A DNA stretch of 41,726 bases from Pseudotamlana haliotis (GTDB lineage: Bacteria > Bacteroidota > Bacteroidia > Flavobacteriales > Flavobacteriaceae). Location of the stretch: NCBI RefSeq assembly GCF_008806375.1, contig NZ_WAAT01000044.1, positions 218,624-260,349 on the forward strand, in the 5' to 3' direction. The notes under the pieces are model-generated. The model had not been told where the DNA came from. It worked only from the letters and a program-made list of their open reading frames with translations, and made no database searches. The position numbers and the translations under genes were made by a program. The stretch's first letter is position 1, and the number at the start of each line of letters is the position of its first letter. Shown here piece after piece: positions 18,282-26,792 of the stretch.

Positions 18282-19562
18282 TTATAACTTACCTTCAACT
18301 TCAGTTAACACCCCTTTTACATCGTAAATAATACCATTGGGGTTTAATAGGGTTTTCAGGTTCATGTTGGCAAATGCTTTGTGCGCTACAGTTAAAACGA
18401 TGGCGTCAAAAGTTGTATTTGGTTTTTGGTTACTGGTTACTAGTCCATATTCATGCATGACCTCTTCAGGGTTGGCTAGTGGGTCGTAAATAGTGACTTG
18501 TGTTCCAAATTGTTTTAGTTCGTTCACCACATCTACGGCACGTGTGTTACGCACGTCTGGACAATTTTCTTTAAAGGTGATGCCTAAAACCAAGATGTTG
18601 GCTTTTTTCACTTTAATTTCCTTATTAATCATGAGTTTTATCACCTCGGTAGCCACATATTTCCCCATGCTGTCATTAATACGGCGGCCTGCCAATATGA
18701 TCTCTGGGTGGTAACCTACTTGTTGTGCTTTTTGAGCCAAATAATAAGGGTCTACGCCTATACAATGACCGCCTACCAGTCCGGGTTTAAAGGGCAGGAA
18801 ATTCCATTTGGTTCCAGCGGCTTCTAGCACGGCATGAGTATCGATATCTAGTAGGTTAAATATTTTAGCGAGTTCGTTAACAAAGGCGATGTTGATATCG
18901 CGTTGTGCATTTTCTATCACTTTAGAGGCCTCGGCCACTTTTATAGTTGGTGCGAGGTGTGTACCTGCTGTAATAACCGATTTGTATAATTCATTAACTT
19001 GAATACCTATTTCTGGAGTAGAACCGGAAGTGACTTTAAGAATTTTTTCAACGGTGTGTTTTTTATCTCCTGGATTGATACGTTCTGGGGAATAACCCGC
19101 ATAAAAATCACTATTAAACTGTAATCCAGAGTTTTTTTCCAGTATGGGTATGCACACTTCTTCGGTTGCTCCGGGGTAAACCGTAGATTCGTAAATAACA
19201 ATGTCTCCTTTTTTTAGAACTTTCGCTACCATTTCACTGGCTTTAATTAGTGGGGTGAAATCTGGGGTGTTGTTTTTGTCTACAGGTGTAGGTACGGTAA
19301 TGATAAAATAGTTACAGTGCGACAGCTGTTCAAGATTTGTTGTGCAATATAGACCCTTTTGTAATGTGGGTTGTTTCACTAAAACGGCTTGAAGAATATC
19401 GCTTGCTACTTCAAGCGTACTGTCTGTTCCTGAATTTAGCTCGGCCACTCTTTTGGTATTCACATCGAACCCTACCGTTGGATATTTTGTGGCAAATAAA
19501 CGTGCTAAAGGTAGCCCGACATAGCCTAAGCCAATGACTGCTATTTTATTGTTTTCACTCAT
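18282..19562 (-). CDS. TviB/WbpA-type UDP-HexNAc 6-dehydrogenase
   Basis: A 426-residue nucleotide-sugar dehydrogenase. The NAD site is IAVIGLGYVGLPLA near residues 8-21, the middle domain has YESTVYPGATEE and FYAGYSPERINPGD, and the catalytic cysteine lies in GGHCIGVDPYYL. The residues between 18700 and 18950 closely follow the Vi-antigen TviB pattern (NAQRDINIAFVNELAKIF). The likely product is therefore UDP-GlcNAcA or UDP-GalNAcA; UDP-ManNAcA is possible given wecB nearby. The open frame reaches 19610, but the ATG at 19562 (MSENNKIAVIG) is preferred because it leaves the usual short N-terminus and avoids overlapping cysQ, which ends 21 nt upstream. Confidence 0.92.
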   Translation of the reverse strand: MSENNKIAVIGLGYVGLPLARLFATKYPTVGFDVNTKRVAELNSGTDSTLEVASDILQAVLVKQPTLQKGLYCTTNLEQLSHCNYFIITVPTPVDKNNTPDFTPLIKASEMVAKVLKKGDIVIYESTVYPGATEEVCIPILEKNSGLQFNSDFYAGYSPERINPGDKKHTVEKILKVTSGSTPEIGIQVNELYKSVITAGTHLAPTIKVAEASKVIENAQRDINIAFVNELAKIFNLLDIDTHAVLEAAGTKWNFLPFKPGLVGGHCIGVDPYYLAQKAQQVGYHPEIILAGRRINDSMGKYVATEVIKLMINKEIKVKKANILVLGITFKENCPDVRNTRAVDVVNELKQFGTQVTIYDPLANPEEVMHEYGLVTSNQKPNTTFDAIVLTVAHKAFANMNLKTLLNPNGIIYDVKGVLTEVEGKL

Positions 19563-19582
19563 CGTAATTTTATCTTTAAAAA

Positions 19583-20380
19583 CTAAATTTCTTTTTTTAC
19601 TAAAAACCAATTATTTAATAATTCCTCACGGTTATAAAGCATATTTACCCCAGTGCCTTGATCAATCACATCGAAGCCAGCGGCTAAACAAATGGCGTTG
19701 CCAGCAGCAGTATCCCATTCCATGGTGGGGGCAAAACGCGGGTAGCAGTCTGCGATACCTTCAGCCACCATGCAAAGTTTTAGGCTGCTCCCTTTCGAAA
19801 TCGTTTCTACTTCACCGTGCTTGGCTTTCATGCTATCGATAAACTCCTGTGTTTCTGGTGATAAGTGCGAGCGACTGGCTACGATGGTAAATCTTTCTTT
19901 TTTATGGTCTAGAGGCATTTTTTTAGCCTTGTCTAGCATGTGTTCTAAAGAAAAATCCATGGCCGGATCAGTTAATTTGAAGGCACCTATTTCATTGTTG
20001 GCAAAGTATAAAATGTTTTGAGCAGGAACATAAATAACACCAAGAGTAGGAAATTGATTTTCTACATAAGCGATGTTTACGGTAAACTCTCCATTTCTTT
20101 TTATGAACTCTTTGGTGCCATCAATAGGATCGACAATCCAGAGTTGGTTCCAGTTTTTTCGGTCTTCAAAAGATACGTTTTGTCCTTCTTCAGATAGAAT
20201 AGGGTAGGGTAGGGTTTCTAAAGCCTTTACTATAATGTTATGTGATGCGATATCAGCTTTGGTTAAAGGGGAATCGTCACTTTTAAAGTTGACTTCAAAA
20301 TCTTCGGTATCATAAATTTCCATTATACGTTGTCCTGCTAGTAAGGCGGCCTTAATGGCTAATTCGGTAAGTTTTTTCAT
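19583..20380 (-). CDS. cysQ: 3'(2'),5'-bisphosphate nucleotidase CysQ
   Basis: A 265-residue Mg-dependent phosphatase of the inositol-monophosphatase superfamily that hydrolyses PAP (3'-phosphoadenosine 5'-phosphate) to AMP, relieving product inhibition of sulfotransferases. Metal-site motifs are LSEEG (about 62-66), DPIDGT (84-89) and EWDTAAGNA near the C-terminus; SDDSPLTKAD (34-43) is the usual N-terminal signature. The ATG at 20380 was chosen over a TTG at 20398. It lies downstream of cysN in the same operon, beside a broken second copy at 17590-18185. The role fits a locus with a PAPS-using sulfotransferase. Confidence 0.95.
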   Translation of the reverse strand: MKKLTELAIKAALLAGQRIMEIYDTEDFEVNFKSDDSPLTKADIASHNIIVKALETLPYPILSEEGQNVSFEDRKNWNQLWIVDPIDGTKEFIKRNGEFTVNIAYVENQFPTLGVIYVPAQNILYFANNEIGAFKLTDPAMDFSLEHMLDKAKKMPLDHKKERFTIVASRSHLSPETQEFIDSMKAKHGEVETISKGSSLKLCMVAEGIADCYPRFAPTMEWDTAAGNAICLAAGFDVIDQGTGVNMLYNREELLNNWFLVKKEI

Positions 20381-20391
20381 TTTGTTGAATG

Positions 20392-20671
20392 TTGACAATT
20401 GACGGTTGACTGTTGACTGTTGACTTTTGACGGGGTTTGATTAAAATTTTAACTTTAGCTTTTCAAATGTGCTATTCATGATTTAATTAGTTTGCAATTA
20501 AAATCTTTAGAAACGAATTATGTTAATGGTTTTTCTGTTTGACGGTTGACAATTGACAATTGACTTTTGACGGAATGTTGTTCAATATAAATTTTAAAAA
20601 GGTAAGGCCATTTTGTTTTCTTATCAAGAATCAAAAACCTTTAACTAACAACTAACAACTAACAACTAACA
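20392..20671. repeat. Heptamer arrays TTGACnn and AACTAAC
   Basis: Three short 7-bp tandem arrays fill the cysN-cysQ gap (20381-20679). Six units of TTGACnn occupy 20392-20433, five units 20539-20573, and four units of AACTAAC 20643-20670, just before the cysN stop. The first array and its downstream TTTTGACGGGGTT recur at 27940-27990. No gene is seen here. Confidence 0.85.
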
Positions 20672-20679
20672 ACCAATAA

Positions 20680-21933
20680 CTAAACAATCATGCCTGCGGC
20701 TACAGTATCGTTTGTCGTGTCGTCTATTAAAATAAAGCTACCCGTGGCACGGTTTTCACGATATGAATCGGCCATTAAAGGTTTTGTTGTTCTAATTTTA
20801 ACCTTTGAAATTTCGTTCATTTTAAGCGGACTATCATCAGTAATACGGCCCAGTGTTTTGATATCTATCTTATGGATCACCTCTTTAATCATAGCTTTTT
20901 GATCGTTAGAGGTATGGCGAATACTGTACTTTGCTCTTGGTTTTGCCGGTTCATTATGTAACCAGCATAACATGACTTCTAAGTCTTGAGAAGTTTCAGG
21001 TACATTGTTTGAACGGACAATCATATCTCCTCGGCTAATATCGATATCATCTTCTAAGGTCATGGAAATAGACATAGGAGCAAAGGCCTCTTCTAAAGTT
21101 TGATCTAATGTATCGATGGTTTTGATTTTAGAACAAAACCCTGAAGGCAAAATGGTTACCTCGTCTCCTGGTCTGAAAATACCACTAGCTACACGTCCGG
21201 CATAGCCTCTGTAATCTCTAAAAGCCTCACTTTGTGGTCTTAAAACGGTTTGAACAGGAAAACGCGCATCGACTTTGTTGATATCGCTACTAATGTGCAT
21301 GGTCTCTAAAGTATGTAACATAGGGGCACCTTGGTACCATGCCATGTTTTCAGATTTGTTAACCACATTATCTCCTAATAACGCACTCATTGGAATATAA
21401 CGAACGTCTTTAATCAATAACTTAGAAGCCACATCTTCAAATTGATTTACGATATCGTTAAAGGTGTCTTCGGAAAAATCTACCAAATCCATTTTGTTTA
21501 CACAAACAATAACGTGTGGTATTTGTAATAGAGAGGCAATAAATGCATGACGTTTGGTTTGTTCTATAACCCCATGACGGGCATCTATTAAGATGGTAGC
21601 TACATTGGCAGAAGAAGCTCCGGTGACCATGTTTCTGGTGTATTGAATATGTCCTGGCGTATCAGCAATAATGAATTTACGCTTTGGTGTGGTGAAATAT
21701 CTATAGGCTACATCAATCGTAATACCCTGCTCGCGTTCGTCACGTAAGCCGTCAGTAAACAAGGCTAAATCAACACCTTCATGCCCTTTTTTACGACTTG
21801 TATTTTCAATGGATTCTAATTGGTCTTCAAAAATGGATTTCGAATCGTATAGAAGTCGGCCGATTAATGTACTTTTTCCGTCATCTACACTTCCTGCTGT
21901 TGTAAATCTTAAAAGTTGGTTGTTGTCTATCAT
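20680..21933 (-). CDS. cysN: Sulfate adenylyltransferase subunit 1 (GTPase) CysN
   Basis: A 417-residue EF-Tu-like GTPase that drives ATP sulfurylase (CysD) to make adenosine 5'-phosphosulfate. G1 is GSVDDGKST (14-22), G3 is DTPGHIQYTRNM and G4 is NKMDLVD. C-terminal beta-barrel domains follow, with RDYRGYAGRVASG. No APS-kinase domain is fused; a separate cysC is present. Normally cysN directly follows cysD, but here 734 nt of palindromic repeats and a GIY-YIG gene separate them. ATG at 21933. Confidence 0.97.
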   Translation of the reverse strand: MIDNNQLLRFTTAGSVDDGKSTLIGRLLYDSKSIFEDQLESIENTSRKKGHEGVDLALFTDGLRDEREQGITIDVAYRYFTTPKRKFIIADTPGHIQYTRNMVTGASSANVATILIDARHGVIEQTKRHAFIASLLQIPHVIVCVNKMDLVDFSEDTFNDIVNQFEDVASKLLIKDVRYIPMSALLGDNVVNKSENMAWYQGAPMLHTLETMHISSDINKVDARFPVQTVLRPQSEAFRDYRGYAGRVASGIFRPGDEVTILPSGFCSKIKTIDTLDQTLEEAFAPMSISMTLEDDIDISRGDMIVRSNNVPETSQDLEVMLCWLHNEPAKPRAKYSIRHTSNDQKAMIKEVIHKIDIKTLGRITDDSPLKMNEISKVKIRTTKPLMADSYRENRATGSFILIDDTTNDTVAAGMIV

Positions 21934-21954
21934 GGTGTGTGTTTTATTTGTGTT

Positions 21955-22023
21955 GTCATCCTGAGCTTGTCGAAACTGTCATCCTGAGCTTGTCGAAATT
22001 GTCACCCTGAGCTTGTCGAAGGG
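21955..22023. repeat. Triple REP-like repeat CCTGAGCTTGTCGAA
   Basis: Three consecutive units of about 22-23 nt, each TGTCAnCCTGAGCTTGTCGAA, lie between the cysN start and the end of the GIY-YIG gene. Inverted counterparts (TTCGACAGGCTCAG) lie on the other side of that gene, so it is bracketed by oppositely oriented palindromic repeats. Confidence 0.85.
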
Positions 22024-22034
22024 TAGTTAAACGT

Positions 22035-22337
22035 TCATTGTCTACCATATTCAGTATAGTTTTTTGAAAATTCTACTAGTTTATCCCAATCTTCTTCTAT
22101 CAATGCTTGCTTTTTTCTTCGACTCCAGCCTTTTAATTGTTTTTCTTTTTGAATTGCTAGATTAACATCTGTAAATTCTGCAAACCATTTTAATATTACA
22201 GGCCTTTTATTATAGGTGTAAGAGCCTTTGTCTTTTCCTGTATTATGTTCTGTTATGCGTTGTGTCAAGTTTGAAGTTATTCCAATGTAATATGAATCAT
22301 CTTTGCATTTAAGTATGTAAACATAATATATTTTCAT
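22035..22337 (-). CDS. Small GIY-YIG nuclease (UPF0213/YhbQ-like)
   Basis: A 100-residue stand-alone GIY-YIG domain. The signature is YVYIL (5-9) and YYIG (16-19), with catalytic R27, E30-H-N next to it, and the metal-binding glutamate in EKQLKGW (65-71). The family cuts DNA; this compact form has no known fixed role in Bacteroidota. It interrupts the otherwise adjacent cysD and cysN genes and is bracketed by the CTGAGCTTGTCGAAG palindrome family in opposite orientations. This suggests it arrived with, or acts on, the repeats (inference). There is no partner gene and it has the same strand as the operon. Confidence 0.88.
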   Translation of the reverse strand: MKIYYVYILKCKDDSYYIGITSNLTQRITEHNTGKDKGSYTYNKRPVILKWFAEFTDVNLAIQKEKQLKGWSRRKKQALIEEDWDKLVEFSKNYTEYGRQ

Positions 22338-22351
22338 CTTATTTGATTGGG

Positions 22352-22650
22352 CTTCGATTGGCCTTCGACAGGCTCAGGCTGACAGTGCGTTTTATTTCGT
22401 GTTTCGTGCTTTGATTGAGTTATGTTATGTTGTCACACTGAGCTTGTCGAAGTGCTATATTGTTTTGGTGTTTGTTTTATTTTGGTAGTGCTTCGATTGG
22501 CCTTCAATTGGTCTTCAATTGGCCTTCGACAGGCTCAGGCTGACAGTGTGTTTTATTTTTTATTTCGTGTTTTGATTGAGTTTTGTGTTGTTTCAATAAT
22601 ACTTTGACAGTGCTTCGACCTCACTTCGACAGGCTCAGTGTGACAAGGTT
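22352..22650. repeat. REP-like palindrome cluster between GIY-YIG and cysD
   Basis: The gene-free gap 22338-22667 is repeat DNA. TTCGACAGGCTCAGGCTGACA starts at 22364 and again at 22525, each followed by GTGnGTTTTATTT and GATTGAGTT, a direct duplication of about 65 bp with a 161-bp period. A further TTCGACAGGCTCAG lies at 22625 and an opposite-orientation CTGAGCTTGTCGAAG near 22439. GGCCTTC(A/G)ATTGG units repeat near 22490-22522. Confidence 0.85.
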
Positions 22651-22667
22651 CATTGTGACATAGGGTT

Positions 22668-23573
22668 TTAAAAATACCCTTGACGCTTACGATCTTCCAT
22701 GGCGGATTCTGAACGCTTGTCGTCACTTCTGTTACCACGTTCGGTTTGACGCATACCAGAGACTTCATCTGCGATTTTTTCTAAGCTGTCAGCATCAGAT
22801 TCAATACCTCCAGTGATGGTAATATCTCCTAAAGTTCTAAATCGGATTTTTTTAGTGACAATTTCTTCATGATCTTCTAACACTAAAAACTCAGAATTTG
22901 GAATCCATGCATCTTGTCTCCAAACCACTTCACGTTCATGCGCAAAATATAATGAAGGAATGGCAATGTTTTCCCTTTTGATGTAGTTCCAAACATCCAT
23001 TTCAGTCCAATTGGAAATAGGGAAGGCTCTAAAATGTTCACCTTCAAAATGTTTTCCGTTAAAAATGTTCCAAAGTTCTGGACGTTGGTTTTTAGGATCC
23101 CATTGACCAAAATCATCTCTGTGTGAGAAGAAGCGTTCTTTAGCTCTAGCTTTTTCTTCATCACGACGACCACCGCCAATGGCACAATCAATTTTATTAG
23201 CTTCTATAGCGTCCAAAAGAGTTGTGATTTGTAACGCATTTCGGGTAGCATTTTTACCTTTTTCTTCAGCTACACGGCCATCATCAATAGACTCTTGTAC
23301 GGAGCCCACGATAAGTTTAGCCCCTAAATCATTAATAATATCATCTCTAAACTGAATGGTTTCAGGGAAATTATGCCCAGTATCTACGTGCATTAATGGG
23401 AACGGTATCTTAGAAGGGTAGAATGCTTTTTTAGCTAAGTGTGTTATTAGGATTGAATCTTTACCTCCAGAAAATAAAATGACAGGGTTTTCAAATTGCG
23501 CCCATACTTCTCGTAATACATAAATGGCTTCCGACTCTAATTCGTCCAAATAATTTAAATAATATTTACTCAT
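22668..23573 (-). CDS. cysD: Sulfate adenylyltransferase subunit 2 CysD
   Basis: A 301-residue ATP-pyrophosphatase-family subunit that makes adenosine 5'-phosphosulfate from ATP and sulfate with CysN. The PP-loop is SGGKDS (35-40). Other family segments are MHVDTGHNFPET, GGGRRDEEKARAKER and FPISNWTEMDVW. The length is normal. Its start overlaps the end of cysC by 8 nt, so cysC and cysD are coupled, while its partner cysN is displaced by the nuclease and repeats downstream. The C-terminus is basic (DDKRSESAMEDRKRQGYF), as usual for CysD. Confidence 0.97.
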   Translation of the reverse strand: MSKYYLNYLDELESEAIYVLREVWAQFENPVILFSGGKDSILITHLAKKAFYPSKIPFPLMHVDTGHNFPETIQFRDDIINDLGAKLIVGSVQESIDDGRVAEEKGKNATRNALQITTLLDAIEANKIDCAIGGGRRDEEKARAKERFFSHRDDFGQWDPKNQRPELWNIFNGKHFEGEHFRAFPISNWTEMDVWNYIKRENIAIPSLYFAHEREVVWRQDAWIPNSEFLVLEDHEEIVTKKIRFRTLGDITITGGIESDADSLEKIADEVSGMRQTERGNRSDDKRSESAMEDRKRQGYF

Positions 23574-24174
23574 TAATACTTTTTTTAAGGTCTAATTTAT
23601 TTTTAATGGCTTGAAATATAATATCAACCGATTCTTCAATACTGTTTAAGTGTGACACTTCAACATCAGGATTTTCTGGTGCTTCGTAAGGCGCTGAAAT
23701 ACCTGTCATATTTTTAATTACACCAGCACGTGCTTTTTTATACAAGCCTTTAATATCACGTTCTTCGCAGACTTCTAAGCTGGTGTTTACAAAAACTTCA
23801 ACGAAATTATCAGGATTTACCGTTTCCTTTATAAAATTGCGGTCCTTTTGATACGGAGCGACAAAGGCTGCCATAACAACTAACCCAGCATCTATAAATA
23901 ATTTTGAGATTTCTCCAATGCGTCGGTTATTTTCTGAACGGTCTTCAGGGGAAAAGCCTAAATTTTGATTGATACCACGTCTTACATTATCGCCATCGAG
24001 TACATAGGTATGGATTTTACTATGGTTTAAACGTTCTTCTAAAGCGTTGGCAATGGTAGATTTACCTGAGCCTGACAAGCCTGTGAAAAAAATTAAAAAG
24101 GAATTATGCCCATTTAATTTTTGACGTTCGAATCGACATATTTTGTATTCGTGCGCTGTGATGTTTTTTTCCAT
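23566..24174 (-). CDS. cysC: Adenylyl-sulfate kinase CysC
   Basis: A 202-residue kinase that phosphorylates adenosine 5'-phosphosulfate to PAPS, the sulfate donor. The P-loop is GLSGSGKS (32-39), LDGDNVR lies at 59-65 and LGFSPEDRSENNRRIGE at about 72-88 is the APS-binding stretch. The N-terminus ITAHEYKICRFERQKLNG is the family leader, supporting ATG 24174, even though this makes a 61-nt overlap with the upstream DUF2061 gene. A separate CysC together with CysDN in an EPS operon points to PAPS for sulfotransfer. Confidence 0.97.
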   Translation of the reverse strand: MEKNITAHEYKICRFERQKLNGHNSFLIFFTGLSGSGKSTIANALEERLNHSKIHTYVLDGDNVRRGINQNLGFSPEDRSENNRRIGEISKLFIDAGLVVMAAFVAPYQKDRNFIKETVNPDNFVEVFVNTSLEVCEERDIKGLYKKARAGVIKNMTGISAPYEAPENPDVEVSHLNSIEESVDIIFQAIKNKLDLKKSINE

Positions 24175-24587
24175 TTTTCTGAGGGTTTTCTTCTTTCTAA
24201 TCCATAATCTATTTTATACCAAGCCCGTTCGTGTAAATAGTAAAGTCCCATTTTTGTTATGACTTCGGCAGCACCTATACTTAAACCTGTTAAGGGGTTG
24301 CCTGAAATGATCCAAGCCAATACCATGGTGTCTATGGTACCAATAACACGCCATGTAACGGTTTTGAATAGATGTCTTTTTTTGCTCTCTGGTATTTTAA
24401 TTTTAAACCAAACCTGTTCGTGAACATAATATAGCGCCATTTTTGTGACTACTTCAAAGACGCCTATTTTCAGCCCAACTAAAGGACTCCCTGAAATGAT
24501 CCAGGATAATAGTATTGTATCTAATGTACCTACCAAGCGCCATGTTATCGCTTTAATGATATGACGTTTGTATACTTTTTTTGACAT
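24114..24587 (-). CDS. Tandem DUF2061 membrane protein
   Basis: A 157-residue protein made of two copies of DUF2061. Each repeat runs about 60 residues: KRH(I/L), then K(A/T)(I/V)TWR, G(T/I)(L/I)DT, WIISG(S/N)PL, the GL(K/S)IG turn, E(V/I)TKM and YY(V/L)HE, starting near residues 8 and 70. Two short hydrophobic segments per repeat suggest a membrane protein. A hydrophilic tail after about 130 overlaps cysC by 61 nt. The function of DUF2061 is not established. Its place immediately before cysC, 2 nt after the UDP-glucose dehydrogenase, suggests a part in sulfate activation or supply (inference). Confidence 0.88.
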   Translation of the reverse strand: MSKKVYKRHIIKAITWRLVGTLDTILLSWIISGSPLVGLKIGVFEVVTKMALYYVHEQVWFKIKIPESKKRHLFKTVTWRVIGTIDTMVLAWIISGNPLTGLSIGAAEVITKMGLYYLHERAWYKIDYGLERRKPSEKWKKTSQRTNTKYVDSNVKN

Positions 24588-24589
24588 TA

Positions 24590-25984
24590 TTATTTACCTA
24601 TAGATTGTACTTGAAAACCTATAGCTTTTAATTGTTCTTGATCTAATACGTTACGACCATCAAAAACAAAGGCTGGTTTAATCATAGCCTCATAAATGCG
24701 TTGCCAGTCATAATCTTTAAATTCATCCCATTCTGTTAATACAGCAATGGCATGTGCGCTTTCCAACGCCTTGTAAGGGTCGGTTTTGGTTTTTAAATAG
24801 GTTTTATTTTCTGTTTCTGTTCTCGTGTTTAAATAATTTAAATCGGATTGCATTTGTGTTGCAGAAACCTTGGGGTCGTAAACAGAAATTTGTGCTTGCT
24901 CATCGATTAGTTTATCCGCCACGTAAATAGCAGCTGATTCTCTTGTATCGTTCGTGTCTTTCTTAAAGGCCCAACCTAAAAAGGCAATCTTTTTACCTGA
25001 CACCGTATTATACAAGTTTGATACGATATTGTTGGCGAAGCGATTACGTTGGTGGTTGTTCATGATGATGACCTGTTCCCAATAATCGGCAACTTCATTT
25101 AATCCTAAAGATTTAGAAATATAAACCAAATTTAAAATATCCTTCTGAAAACAAGACCCTCCAAAACCAACGGATGCTTTTAGGAATTTAGGTCCGATAC
25201 GGGAATCCATACCAATGGCTTTTGCCACTTCTTCCACATTGGCTTCAGTAGCTTCACAAAGTTCGGAAATGGCATTAATGGAAGAGACACGCTGAGCTAA
25301 AAAGGCGTTCGCTACTAATTTAGATAGCTCTGAAGACCATAAATTGGTTGTTAAAATTTGGGTTTTAGGCACCCAAGCGCCATAGATATTAACTAAAGCT
25401 TCAATAGCCTTTTTACCTTCAGGGGTTTGTTCGCCTCCAATCAATACACGGTCAGGGTTTGCCAAGTCCGTCATCGCGGTACCTTCGGCTAAAAACTCTG
25501 GATTGGAAAGGATTTGAAATTTCACCCCGTTACCGGTATGGTCTAAAATACTCTTTATGGCCTGTGCCGTTCTTACGGGTAAGGTTGATTTTTCAACTAC
25601 AATTTTATCGGATGTGGCGACTCTAGCAATTTGTCGTGCACAAAGCTCTACATATTTTAAATCAGCTGCCATCCCTACACCTTTGCCGTAGGTTTTAGTA
25701 GGGGTGTTTACCGATATAAAAATCATATCGGCTTCATCTATCGCCTCATCAACTTGTGTTGAGAAAAATAAGTTTCTTCCTCTAGCTTCTTCAACCACTT
25801 GGTCTAAACCAGGCTCGAAAATAGGGAGTTTAGATAGGTCTTGATCGTTCCAATCGGCAATACGTTGCTGGTTTAAATCGACTACAGTGACTTTAATGTT
25901 TGGGTTTTTCTGTGCGATAACTGACATGGTTGGTCCTCCTACGTAACCTGCACCGATGCAGCAAATTGATTTTATTGTTTTCAA
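24590..25984 (-). CDS. ugd: UDP-glucose 6-dehydrogenase
   Basis: A 464-residue enzyme that oxidises UDP-glucose to UDP-glucuronate with 2 NAD+. The NAD motif is [17 protein letters not shown], and the residues [20 protein letters not shown] contain the catalytic cysteine. The length and wording ([24 protein letters not shown]) match the long, eukaryote-like UGD class. No ATG lies in frame before the Rossmann motif. TTG at 25984 ([11 protein letters not shown]) or TTG at 25999 must start it; the former fits the family better. It supplies UDP-glucuronate to the polymer and to the UDP-xylose synthase. Upstream is about 1 kb of repeats. Confidence 0.95.
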   Translation of the reverse strand: MKTIKSICCIGAGYVGGPTMSVIAQKNPNIKVTVVDLNQQRIADWNDQDLSKLPIFEPGLDQVVEEARGRNLFFSTQVDEAIDEADMIFISVNTPTKTYGKGVGMAADLKYVELCARQIARVATSDKIVVEKSTLPVRTAQAIKSILDHTGNGVKFQILSNPEFLAEGTAMTDLANPDRVLIGGEQTPEGKKAIEALVNIYGAWVPKTQILTTNLWSSELSKLVANAFLAQRVSSINAISELCEATEANVEEVAKAIGMDSRIGPKFLKASVGFGGSCFQKDILNLVYISKSLGLNEVADYWEQVIIMNNHQRNRFANNIVSNLYNTVSGKKIAFLGWAFKKDTNDTRESAAIYVADKLIDEQAQISVYDPKVSATQMQSDLNYLNTRTETENKTYLKTKTDPYKALESAHAIAVLTEWDEFKDYDWQRIYEAMIKPAFVFDGRNVLDQEQLKAIGFQVQSIGK

Positions 25985-26084
25985 TGTTTTTAGTTTCAAA
26001 GTTTTAAAGTTTCAAAGGTACAAGGTGATGTCAATACCCTTATGTGCTACGCACGTTATCTTTAGTTTTAATATGTTTTTATTT

Positions 26085-26302
26085 CTTTACTTTTTTTCAT
26101 TGCCAAAAAAAGTAACAAAAAGTCTAGGCTTACAAGCTTGTATCTAAATTTTTCGTTTGCCTCCTAAATTTTAGGAACTGGCTTGAGTGTTTATTACAAA
26201 GTTGATTATGAGATGTAGCTCAAACAGCCTAAAATTTTACGGAGCCTTCACTTCTAATTTCACGATACCGCTTGCTAGGCCGGGTTTTATCTGAAGTTTA
26301 TT
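26085..26302. repeat. Structured 215-bp repeat, copy 1
   Basis: First of three copies. It opens with an 11-bp perfect hairpin, TTACTTTTTTT (26087-26097) with AAAAAAAGTAA (26105-26115), loop CATTGCC. A second imperfect stem pairs GCCTCCTAAATTTTAGG (26159-26175) with CCTAAAATTTTACGGAGCC (26228-26246). It ends near CTTGCTAGGCCGGG. About 105 bp of TGCTGAACT-containing spacer joins it to copy 2. A short open frame through it (25956-26147) is not a gene. Confidence 0.88.
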
Positions 26303-26410
26303 GTTTTCGTTATGCTGAACTCGTGTGTCATGCTGAACTCCTGCCTGTCGGTAGGCATGGGGTTTTAGCGTCTCATCATATATTGTGTATGTGTTTTCTT
26401 TTTAATGCTT

Positions 26411-26624
26411 TTACTTTTTTTCATTGCCAAAAAAAGTAACAAAAAAGTCTAGGCTGACAAGCTTGTATCTGAATTTTTCGTTTGCCTCTTAAATTTTAGG
26501 AACTCGCTTGAGTGTTTTCTACAAAGTTGATTATGAGATGTAGCTCAAACAGCCTAAAATTTTACGGAGGCTTCACTTCTAATTTCACGATACCGCTTGC
26601 TAGGCCGGTTTTATCTGAAGTTTA
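26411..26624. repeat. Structured 215-bp repeat, copy 2
   Basis: Second copy, directly repeated after copy 1 with a 105-bp spacer. It keeps the same A/T hairpin. The main stem is GCCTCTTAAATTTTAGG (26484-26500) with CCTAAAATTTTACGGAGGC (26553-26571), so the outer pairs remain complementary apart from a G-U wobble and the bulge. No gene is seen in 25985-26984, which is all repeat DNA. Confidence 0.88.
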
Positions 26625-26642
26625 AACTTTCTCGTTTTTCTT

Positions 26643-26724
26643 GTCCCCTTGAGGATTACCGAAATGGAAACATCGTTTATATTGAAGGTACCTGGCGTAG
26701 CCATTAGGGGTGTTATTTCTAAAC
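26643..26724. repeat. Inverted copy of the left-edge repeat
   Basis: GTCCCCTTGAGGATTACCGA, AATGGAAACATCGTTT and ATTGAAGGTACCTGGCG match, in reverse complement, positions 660-714 beside the DUF559 gene. The same family (CCCCTGTAGTCCCCTCA on the minus strand) also reaches the end of the outer-membrane gene at 29611-29640. Confidence 0.8.
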
Positions 26725-26792
26725 CTCTATGTACACCCCTATAATCTTCTACAGGGGATATTTGTTTACGTTTACTATTTGTGTTTTTCTTT

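Noticed and set aside
20392-20671. CRISPR array
   Set aside because: The repeats are 7 bp long with no spacers of regular size and no cas genes nearby; they are simple tandem arrays.
25956-26147. A 63-codon plus-strand open frame in the repeat region
   Set aside because: It runs antisense into the UDP-glucose dehydrogenase start and then through copy 1 of the 215-bp repeat; no gene-like features.
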